DNA from: a virus
Strand: one strand, 5' to 3'
Virus record (IMG/VR): IMGVR_UViG_3300036850_000068
Span: 1 to 35,660 of that record
Length of the DNA: 35,660 nt
The notes beneath the pieces are model-generated. The model saw nothing but the letters and a program-made list of their open reading frames with translations. It did no database searches and had not been told where the DNA came from. Below, piece after piece: positions 1 through 5,312 of the stretch; position 1 is the stretch's first letter, and the number at the start of each line of letters is the position of its first letter. The position numbers were made by a program, and so were the translations under genes.

Positions 1-2
1 CC

Positions 3-458
3 GGCTGGCACGAGGCGGATCGTGCAGGCCTGTACCGCAACGAGACGGCCGCGCTGTTGGGCTCGGCGCTCGCGCTGCGCGCTGGGGACGCGACGCTGGT
101 TGGGTACGATTTTACTTCTTGGATCGTTCCGTTCCACAAGAGCGATTCGCTGCTGCCGATGATCGGGCGCATTCAGGACGGCCGGGACCCGGGAGGAGGA
201 ACGAACACGTTCGGGGCACTGACTCGTCACTATGACGGCCACGACCGCGTTGTGATCTTGACCGACGAGCAGGCGCACGACTCGGGACGGTACGGCCTTC
301 CGAATGTTTCGATCTATACGTTCAACCTCGCCGGTTACCGGGAGGCGCACCTGCCCAGCTCCGACAACCGGATCACGATCGGAGGTGGCCTGACCGATAG
401 TGCGTTTTCTATGATCGATTCGATCGAAAAGATTCGTCACGGTACGTGGCCGTTCTGA
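3..458 (+). CDS. TROVE/vWA (Ro60-like) RNA-binding protein, C-terminal part
   Basis: The reading frame is open from the left edge, so the 5' end lies outside the window; the in-frame TTG at 57 is not taken as the start. About 151 residues remain. They fit the C-terminal von Willebrand A half of TROVE (Ro60/Rsr) proteins: a GGGTNT motif (MIDAS threonine), the VVILTDEQ strand with the MIDAS aspartate, then YTFNLAGYR, GGLTDSAFSMI and a terminal W-P-F, as in actinobacterial and actinophage TROVE proteins. The family forms a ring that binds misfolded RNAs and Y RNAs; the RNA-binding HEAT-like part is not in the window. The gene ends about 15 bases before the first recognisable element of TIGR array 1. 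No Y RNA was recognised nearby. The family assignment is firm; a role in the phage is unknown. Confidence 0.85.
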   Translation, partial: GWHEADRAGLYRNETAALLGSALALRAGDATLVGYDFTSWIVPFHKSDSLLPMIGRIQDGRDPGGGTNTFGALTRHYDGHDRVVILTDEQAHDSGRYGLPNVSIYTFNLAGYREAHLPSSDNRITIGGGLTDSAFSMIDSIEKIRHGTWPF

Positions 459-474
459 GAAATTAGTCATCAAC

Positions 475-805
475 TGTGTGGCAGACCGTGGTGAGGGTGC
501 GAGTCGCATCGTCCGTTAGAGAACGCAGCCTTAGTGCGAGCCAGGCGTGCCGTTTTGCTCAGATGCCGGAAGGGACATGCGAGCCAAGTCGTGTCGGTTA
601 GAGATCGAGCCAGTAGTGCGAGCCAGATCCTTAGTGGAAACCATGATAGGTATGCGAACCACGCCCCACGTCTAAGGCCAAAGACTATGTGTGAGCCTAG
701 TGGACCGTAAATTTCAAAGGATGGATGCGAACCTCGTTGCCCGTGAAGACCAAAGATGCAGTGTGAGCCAGATACGCCGTTTTGCACGTAGCGGAGATGC
801 GCAAT
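475..805 (+). repeat. TIGR array 1 (tandem interspaced guide RNA array), irregular
   Basis: The edge repeat TGCGAGCC (variants TGCGAGTC, TGCGAACC, TGTGAGCC) starts at 498, 535, 578, 617, 653, 690, 726 and 762, with a decayed terminal copy TGCGCAAT at 798. Spacings are 37, 43, 39, 36, 37, 36, 36 and 36. About 17 nt after each edge repeat comes a second, looser repeat; the best copies are GTGAAGACC at 743 and GTGGAAACC at 634. A lone second-repeat-like stretch at 475-486 may be the remains of an earlier unit. The segments between repeats are variable and about 9 nt long. The array runs directly into the tas leader, which suggests co-transcription with tas. The first half has more indels than array 2 and may be decaying. 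No promoter was recognised. Confidence 0.82.
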
Positions 806-829
806 AAAAGAGAGGGATTGGGAAGAGAA

Positions 830-1837
830 ATGACTGCTCAAACCGTCATTGGGGACGGTAAGCCGGAGACGCTTGATCCGGTTGCACGGCTTGAGAAGAC
901 GATGCGCGAGGTCGCCAAGGGTATGGATCGGCCAACTGGCCGCATTCTGGTTCGTCAGTATTACCAGTACCAGAAGGATCGGATCGCGTTCGGAAACCAG
1001 GTCAGTGCGCTTGCGGCTGCCAACCGCGATACTGCGATCGTGAGCCACTTCTACGAGCAGACCTTTGCCCTTGAAAAGCAGATGGCAGCGATTCTCAAGG
1101 AGTGGGCGAGCAATCACCCGGTTGGTATGTGGGCGATGGAGCAGAAGGGGATCGGGCCGATTCTTTCGTCTGCGTTCCTTGCTTACATCGACATGGATCA
1201 CACTCCACACCAGTCGTCCCTTTGGAGCCTTGCCGGCTACAATCCAGATGTCGTTTGGGTTTCCGGCGCTGACGTTCGAAAGATCGTTCAGGGAATCGAA
1301 GAGAAGTGGGACGTTGAGCACATCGGCCAGGATGATGTGTTGGATCTGCCAACGCTCGCCGGGCTGCTGGCCGAGAAGCTACACCGAAATGCGGCGACAC
1401 TGGCACTGGCCGAGGACCGGGAGGACTTGATCCGCCGCGCGTCGAAGCGGCCGTGGTCCGCACCGTTGAAGATCGCATGCTGGAAGGCGGGCGACTCGTT
1501 CGTCAAGGTCTCTGGCAAGGAGGACGCCTACTACGGTAAGAAGTACAAAGTTCGTAAGGCGTACGAGGTCGCGAGGAACGAGCGGGGCGGCAACGCTGAG
1601 TACGCCGCGAAGGCGCTTGCGACTCGTCCGATCCGTGACAAGAAGCTCCGTGCGACCCTAGAGACCGGCAAGCTGCCGCCCGGCCAGCTTGAGCTTCGTG
1701 CGCGCCGCTGGGCGGTGAAGCTGTTCCTGGCTCACTGGTTCGAGATCGCCTACGAGCACCACTTCGGCGAGCCCGCTCCCATGCCGTACCCGATCGCCTA
1801 CGGTGGCCATGCAGAATGGGAGAAGGCACCGAGGTAA
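830..1837 (+). CDS. tasA: TIGR-associated Nop-domain-like protein (TasA-like, no nuclease domain)
   Basis: 335 residues from ATG 830, preceded by GGGAAGAG. Earlier in-frame starts (TTG 782, ATG 797) lie within the last unit of array 1 and are less likely. The N-terminal ~100 residues look helical and charged. A helix-hairpin-helix-like motif QKGIGP (GIGP at about 107-110) is followed by LWSLAGYNP (131-139); this is the pattern of the IS110 C-terminal (Transposase_20) fold related to Nop domains. Next come a Lys/Tyr-rich conserved part (CWKAGDSFVK, YYGKKYK) and a C-terminal RARRWAVKLFLAHW...PYPIAYGGH block. The DEDD/RuvC N-terminus of IS110 transposases is absent, as are HNH and RuvC motifs. 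The gene is flanked on both sides by 36-nt-period arrays. In described TIGR-Tas systems the Nop-domain protein binds the guide RNA; without a nuclease it could bind or block DNA, which is inference. Databases often label such proteins IS110-family transposases. Confidence 0.82.
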   Translation: MTAQTVIGDGKPETLDPVARLEKTMREVAKGMDRPTGRILVRQYYQYQKDRIAFGNQVSALAAANRDTAIVSHFYEQTFALEKQMAAILKEWASNHPVGMWAMEQKGIGPILSSAFLAYIDMDHTPHQSSLWSLAGYNPDVVWVSGADVRKIVQGIEEKWDVEHIGQDDVLDLPTLAGLLAEKLHRNAATLALAEDREDLIRRASKRPWSAPLKIACWKAGDSFVKVSGKEDAYYGKKYKVRKAYEVARNERGGNAEYAAKALATRPIRDKKLRATLETGKLPPGQLELRARRWAVKLFLAHWFEIAYEHHFGEPAPMPYPIAYGGHAEWEKAPR

Positions 1838-1846
1838 GAACGAAAA

Positions 1847-2325
1847 ACAAAGCCGCCTATGATGTGAAGACCATGCACGAGCTGCGAGCCGTACACCCCG
1901 TAAAGAACGCGACCAAAGTGCGAGTCAATCCAACGGTAAAAGACGTGACGCAAATGCGAGCCAGCTAGGGAATGAAATCCACGTCTAGGGTGCGAGCCGA
2001 TGGTAACGTGAAAGACCTGAGTCTGCGTGCGAGCCACGATCACAATAAACAACGAGAGCCGTATGCGAGCCAACGCACTCGTGAATACCACGTAAGCCAT
2101 GCGAGCCGTCTAAGAAGTGAAGTTCGCGTCTAGGGTGCGAGTCAGGCTACTGTGTGAATACCGCGTGAAGGATGCGAGCCAAGCAGGTGGATGGAGACCA
2201 AGCTACGAATGCGAACCGGAAACTTTGTGTAGACCGAGAGAGTCGTGTGAGCCGTCTACTCTGTGTAGACTGTGAGAGTGGTGCGAACCGCTATGGTGAT
2301 TTATACCGAGGCTGATGTGTGAGCC
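1847..2325 (+). repeat. TIGR array 2 (tandem interspaced guide RNA array), regular
   Basis: Thirteen units begin at 1847 (degenerate edge), 1883, 1919, 1955, 1991, 2028, 2064, 2100, 2136, 2173, 2210, 2246 and 2282, with a terminal edge repeat at 2318. Steps are 36 nt, apart from 37 at 1991, 2136 and 2173. Layout of a unit: edge repeat TGCGAGCC (1-8), spacer A (9-17), second repeat about RTGAAGACCR (18-27), spacer B (28-36). Spacer A examples: GTACACCCC, AATCCAACG, AACGCACTC, GGAAACTTT. Spacer B examples: CGACCAAAG, TGACGCAAA, CGTAAGCCA, AGAGAGTCG. Spacer B CGTCTAGGG occurs twice (1982-1990 and 2127-2135). The array starts 10 nt after the tas stop codon and is probably on the same transcript. 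Each unit could give one ~36-nt guide RNA with two 9-nt guides. Confidence 0.9.
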
Positions 2326-2374
2326 AAAAACAGTAATTGAAGCTACATTGGCGGGGAGGAAGAAAAGGGGAGAA

Positions 2375-2650
2375 GTGGAAACACTGACCACAAAAGAAGT
2401 TGCAGAACGGCTTGGAATCAGTCCCTCAACCGTCATCCGGTGGGCGAGCAGCGGTAATCTGCCACATTTCAGGCAGTTTGGGAATCAACGTCGCTATTAC
2501 GGACCAGTCATTGATCATCTAAAGCGGCGGTGGCAGGAAGGCGTTACGGACCTCGAAGTTCTCAAGGTCGAGCTGTTCCAGGTGCGGGACTCGCTCGTTG
2601 ACGCTCAGCCGGATAACGACAAAGCCGCAACCGGAACCTCAGACCCATGA
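2375..2650 (+). CDS. Excisionase/MerR-type helix-turn-helix DNA-binding protein
   Basis: 91 residues from GTG 2375, behind the purine-rich AAAAGGGGAGAA. The frame also has an ATG at 2315, but that codon overlaps the terminal TIGR edge repeat and would add 20 unrelated residues before the domain. The N-terminus is a textbook HTH_17 fold: L-T-T-K-E-V-A-E-R-L-G-I-S-P-S-T-V-I-R-W, then a wing-like segment (NLPHFRQFGNQRRY). The C-terminus is acidic. Such proteins act as small DNA-bending excisionases or transcription regulators. Its position directly behind the array suggests a regulator of this region, which is inference. The stop overlaps the next start (ATGA). Confidence 0.72.
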   Translation: METLTTKEVAERLGISPSTVIRWASSGNLPHFRQFGNQRRYYGPVIDHLKRRWQEGVTDLEVLKVELFQVRDSLVDAQPDNDKAATGTSDP

Positions 2651-2835
2651 GGAAGGTCCCCCGCCCGCCGACCTGGCTTGTCGTCGCCGGCTGGGCGCTT
2701 ATGGGCCTGGGCTGGCTCAGCGACGCCAAGGCGTTCATCTTCCTCTCCTTCAGCGTGTTCGCCGCCCTGATACTGTGGCTGGCACTGTGGCTCGGACAGC
2801 GGGGTCGCCATGAGAAAAGTCACCATCCCCGTTGA
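2647..2835 (+). CDS. Small membrane protein, two transmembrane segments
   Basis: 62 residues; ATG overlaps the stop of the HTH gene (ATGA), so the two are translationally coupled. Hydrophobic stretches at about residues 9-24 (WLVVAGWALMGLGWL) and 29-49 (FIFLSFSVFAALILWLALWL) predict a membrane hairpin with a short basic tail. No family was recognised. Confidence 0.6.
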   Translation: MRKVPRPPTWLVVAGWALMGLGWLSDAKAFIFLSFSVFAALILWLALWLGQRGRHEKSHHPR

Positions 2836-3085
2836 GGTTGAGATCGGAACAGTCTATGAGATCGGCATATCCCTCGGAATAGAATGGATCAATGCCACAA
2901 AGGACAAGCGCGAGTACACCTTGACGTGCGGTGCCGGCGTGGGCAACGCAAGATTGCAGGCGAGCGCCGTTGAGGCGGGCAGGCCGGAGGGCGCCTACGC
3001 CAAGGCGAGCATCGCTGAATTCGCCAAGGCGGTCTTCGCCGCACTAGACGAAGAACTTGACAAAAAGGAAGGATCGAAAGAATGA
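2810..3085 (+). CDS. Hypothetical protein
   Basis: 91 residues. It overlaps the preceding membrane-protein gene by 26 nt and the next gene by an ATGA junction. The N-terminal half is rich in beta-type residues (VTIPVEVEIGTVYEIGI), the C-terminal half is a charged Ala-rich helix ending in an acidic/lysine tail. No domain was recognised. Confidence 0.6.
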   Translation: MRKVTIPVEVEIGTVYEIGISLGIEWINATKDKREYTLTCGAGVGNARLQASAVEAGRPEGAYAKASIAEFAKAVFAALDEELDKKEGSKE

Positions 3086-3297
3086 CTGATTCGGCCCAGC
3101 CCAAGCCTCAGATGATCGTCCGCCTGTACCGCAGCAACGTGGAGGTTGGTACGTGGGTGCTCCCGTGGGGGAGCCAACTGCACGCGCAGACCGAGGACGC
3201 GCTTGACACCTACGAGATCAAGATCAGCCGGTTCGATCCATCAGAGGACGGCACTTGGGCACGGGTCGAGCGTGAGCGGGCTCGCGTCGCGCGATGA
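3082..3297 (+). CDS. Hypothetical protein
   Basis: 71 residues; start overlaps the previous stop (ATGA), with GGAAGGA about 10 nt upstream. It contains RLYRSNVEVGTWVLPWGS and an Arg-rich C-terminus (RVERERARVAR). Function unknown; last gene of the small operon that begins with the HTH gene. Confidence 0.58.
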   Translation: MTDSAQPKPQMIVRLYRSNVEVGTWVLPWGSQLHAQTEDALDTYEIKISRFDPSEDGTWARVERERARVAR

Positions 3298-3306
3298 AAT
3301 TGGCAC

Positions 3307-3335
3307 TTGCGTTTGCGAGGGAATGGTGGTAGCTT
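3307..3335 (+). promoter_or_regulatory. Possible promoter upstream of 3375
   Basis: TTGCGT, a 17-nt spacer and TAGCTT (3330-3335) fit a relaxed sigma70 pattern of the TAnnnT type. It lies 40 nt before a gene with a strong ribosome site. The -35 box is weak, so this is tentative. Confidence 0.35.
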
Positions 3336-3374
3336 TGGCTTGGCACTCAAAGGGACAAGCACAGGAGGTGCGAA

Positions 3375-3740
3375 GTGCCAGTCGAGTTCATCGCAGTGGA
3401 GGACGTTGCGGAGGCCGAGCGGATCGCCTCGCAGGAGCGTCGGAGCTACTCAGAGGCGTGGAAGGAGATCGCCAACGCCTTCGTGGGGAGCGGCGAGCGG
3501 TTCGTTCGCTTCAACCCCGAGTCGGACGAGCGGCTGATCAAGAGCGGCGAGAACGGCGAGACTGTGGCGCTGACGGCGGGCGCCGTGGCGTCCAGCCTCA
3601 ACAGCTACGCCAAGAACCGCAACCTGCCGCTCAAGGCCAACGCCACCGGCGAGGGGCTGGTGCAGCTCTCGCGGCGCGAGGTCGAGGGCGAGCCCGTCGA
3701 GCCCGGCAAGCCGGGTCGCAAGTCGCGCGCCGCCAGCTAG
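3375..3740 (+). CDS. Hypothetical protein with a basic C-terminal tail
   Basis: 121 residues from GTG 3375, placed 6 nt after the near-perfect ribosome site AGGAGGTG. The middle part (SLNSYAKNRNLPLKAN, QLSRREVEGEPVEPGKPGRKSRAAS) resembles small nucleic-acid-binding or nucleoid-like phage proteins in composition, but no family was recognised. It has higher GC than its neighbours and is a single-gene unit ending at a hairpin. Confidence 0.65.
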   Translation: MPVEFIAVEDVAEAERIASQERRSYSEAWKEIANAFVGSGERFVRFNPESDERLIKSGENGETVALTAGAVASSLNSYAKNRNLPLKANATGEGLVQLSRREVEGEPVEPGKPGRKSRAAS

Positions 3741-3755
3741 TACCAGAGCCAGATA

Positions 3756-3784
3756 ACGGCGGGGGTCCACGCGGCCCCCGTCGT
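3756..3784 (+). terminator. GC-rich hairpin, probable terminator after 3740
   Basis: Ten-bp stem (ACGGCGGGGG at 3756-3765 paired with CCCCCGTCGT at 3775-3784, one G-U pair) and a 9-nt loop, 16 nt after the stop codon. No clear U-tract follows, so termination would be of the U-poor kind. Confidence 0.55.
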
Positions 3785-3809
3785 TGTCGTGCCCAAGGGA
3801 AAGACGTAA

Positions 3810-4022
3810 ATGGACCTTGACATCGATATCGATGAAGAGAACGGCGGACTTTATATCACGCATTATGGCCCGAATCCGATTAAGGTTCGTGTTACCGCAA
3901 CCGATGCGAAGGGGCTGAGATGGGAGGAGACCGTCGTGGCGCCCCCAAACGTCCTCACGAGTTTGACGAGCCTTGGCCCGCATCCTGGTATACGGGCTGG
4001 TGAGGACGAGCCAACGAGATGA
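3810..4022 (+). CDS. Hypothetical acidic protein
   Basis: 70 residues with an Asp/Glu-rich N-terminus (DLDIDIDEENGG) and a beta-rich middle (IKVRVTATDAKGLRWEETVVAPPNV). AAGGGAAAG precedes the ATG. Its stop overlaps the next start. Unknown function. Confidence 0.58.
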   Translation: MDLDIDIDEENGGLYITHYGPNPIKVRVTATDAKGLRWEETVVAPPNVLTSLTSLGPHPGIRAGEDEPTR

Positions 4023-4480
4023 GTATCCAGCCAATCTTCGAATCAAAGTCATTCGAGCTGATCGTCACCATGTACGCGCTCATGGAGCGCGAAGCGTACG
4101 AGGGCGACGGCGAAGACTTCCCTATGCCGTACGGAGATCCGAACATCAAGGTCTGGGAAGGATTCCAGTCCGATCTTGGGAAGCGGATTGATATCAGTGC
4201 GCCGTATACCAGTCGGCTCGTTCGCGACATGGAGAAGATGGGTTGCATTGAGATCGTTGAACGTGGCTTCCGTGGTACGAGATCGAAGTACGTACTCCGA
4301 AAAGATCCAACGCAACAGGATTTCATCAATCGAAACGTCGTCGCCGAACGAGAGGCCGTGAAGCGGGCACGAGAACTGGCTAGTGTGGTTGATCACGAGC
4401 AGCGAATCAAGGCTCTTGAGCAAATGGTCTCGGAGATATGGATCGCACTCAAGGAGAGGGGGATAATAGGTGAGGATTGA
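4019..4480 (+). CDS. Winged-helix DNA-binding protein
   Basis: 153 residues, ATG overlapping the preceding stop. The segment DISAPYTSRLVRDMEKMGCIEIVERGFRGTRSKYVL (about residues 58-93) has the recognition-helix and wing layout of winged-helix regulators (MarR/PadR/Rrf2 type): helix, then a beta-wing with R-G-T-R. The C-terminal ~45 residues look like a dimerising coiled coil (heptad-like REAVKRARELASVVDHEQ). Likely a phage transcription regulator; the exact family is uncertain. Confidence 0.6.
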   Translation: MSIQPIFESKSFELIVTMYALMEREAYEGDGEDFPMPYGDPNIKVWEGFQSDLGKRIDISAPYTSRLVRDMEKMGCIEIVERGFRGTRSKYVLRKDPTQQDFINRNVVAEREAVKRARELASVVDHEQRIKALEQMVSEIWIALKERGIIGED

Positions 4481-4838
4481 GCCGCCCAAGGCGCAGCTCC
4501 AAACCGGAGATTGGGGTACGGCCTCTCGGTGTTATTACTGTGAGGAGCCGATGACGGTCATCAGCAAGAGTCGTGTTCCGTTGCGGCTGACCGCAACCTC
4601 ACATACGTTGGAATGTCGCAACGATCGTTGCAAGTATTTCGTTCAGCTTCGAGGTGGGGATCGGTGGCGTCGGGTCGTGGAAGTAAACGCGGACGGTACC
4701 ATCCCTGTTCGCATGGCATACCAGAAGGAACTTACAATGCCAAACCTAACTCCTGAGCAACAGCAGGAGCTGGACGAAGCTCAGCAGTGGCTATACACAC
4801 GTACCATCAAGAAGGACGAAATTCACCGGGGAGAATAG
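4470..4838 (+). CDS. Hypothetical zinc-ribbon-like protein
   Basis: 122 residues from GTG 4470 behind GAGAGGGGGAT, overlapping the winged-helix gene by 11 nt. Two cysteine pairs, CYYC (about 21-24) and CRNDRC (about 49-54), fit a small zinc ribbon. The C-terminus (MPNLTPEQQQELDEAQQWLY) is helical and begins at an internal ATG at 4737 that could be a second start. Function unknown. Confidence 0.6.
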   Translation: MRIEPPKAQLQTGDWGTASRCYYCEEPMTVISKSRVPLRLTATSHTLECRNDRCKYFVQLRGGDRWRRVVEVNADGTIPVRMAYQKELTMPNLTPEQQQELDEAQQWLYTRTIKKDEIHRGE

Positions 4839-4851
4839 CGGACCCGCGAGG

Positions 4852-4880
4852 TTGACAGCTCTGACCTGACCTGATAGGCT
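4852..4880 (+). promoter_or_regulatory. Strong sigma70-type promoter
   Basis: Perfect -35 TTGACA (4852-4857), exact 17-nt spacer, -10 TAGGCT (4875-4880, TAnnnT). It lies 45 nt before the small gene at 4925 and would drive the SNF2 operon. Confidence 0.75.
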
Positions 4881-4924
4881 ACGCCTGACGAGACAAAGAC
4901 AGCCAGAAAACTGGAGATGAAAAA

Positions 4925-5074
4925 ATGTGGCGAATTTCACGACGCTCGGGTCCACGCGAGGTGTGGTCGCGAGTTGCAGAGGGTGACTACAAAACGTTGA
5001 AACCGAAGTTCGACGCGATGAAGGAAACACTCGACCTTGACGAGCAGATCCAGCTTACAAAGGCTGGTTTCTGA
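4925..5074 (+). CDS. Small basic protein, 49 aa
   Basis: ATG 4925 is 8 nt after GGAG (4913-4916), itself downstream of the promoter at 4852. The protein begins MWRISRRSGPREVW and ends KAGF; the N-terminus is strongly basic. Its stop overlaps the next ATG (TGATG). Unknown function. Confidence 0.55.
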   Translation: MWRISRRSGPREVWSRVAEGDYKTLKPKFDAMKETLDLDEQIQLTKAGF

Positions 5075-5307
5075 TGGATGTTGATTGGGTCTGCTTCGAT
5101 GGCGGGTATGTTCTGCTGTATTCTGATGAGAGTCTTGTTGCGTTGGATGAGCCTTCGGGAGGGTATCCGTACAAGGCTCACAGCCTATCCCGAGTCAAAG
5201 TCTGGCAGGAAAGAGCCGAGGCAGAAAGATATATGCGGATGTTCTCCTCAGAGGATTTCCTTATGATGGAGGTAGTTGGTCTCGGCTTGAAGCGAATCGA
5301 TGGCTAA
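5074..5307 (+). CDS. Hypothetical protein
   Basis: 77 residues, start overlapping the previous stop. Aromatic-rich N-terminal beta strands (VDWVCFDGGYVLLYSDE) are followed by a helical region. It immediately precedes the helicase gene by 5 nt and is probably co-transcribed. No family recognised. Confidence 0.55.
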   Translation: MDVDWVCFDGGYVLLYSDESLVALDEPSGGYPYKAHSLSRVKVWQERAEAERYMRMFSSEDFLMMEVVGLGLKRIDG

Positions 5308-5312
5308 TTAAC

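Noticed and set aside
830-1837. IS110-family transposase / insertion sequence
   Set aside because: Only the C-terminal-type domain is recognisable; the DEDD catalytic N-terminus is missing and no insertion-sequence ends were seen. Guide arrays on both sides explain the locus better.
475-2330. CRISPR array
   Set aside because: The period is only 36 nt with two short repeats (8 and 10 nt) and two 9-nt variable parts, far from CRISPR repeat/spacer lengths, and no cas gene is present.
470-2436. Reverse-strand frames (470-1321, 1798-2100, 2203-2436) that read as 12-residue repeats with recurring G-S-H
   Set aside because: A 36-nt period automatically gives 12-residue repeats in any frame. The 37-, 39- and 43-nt steps break the frame, so the conserved unit is the nucleotide repeat, not a protein.
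3146-3820. 224-residue + strand frame
   Set aside because: Arg/Gly-rich shadow of the genes at 3082 and 3375, which have good starts and normal composition.
3450-4052. 200-residue - strand frame
   Set aside because: Antisense to three + strand genes and the hairpin at 3756; no start support.
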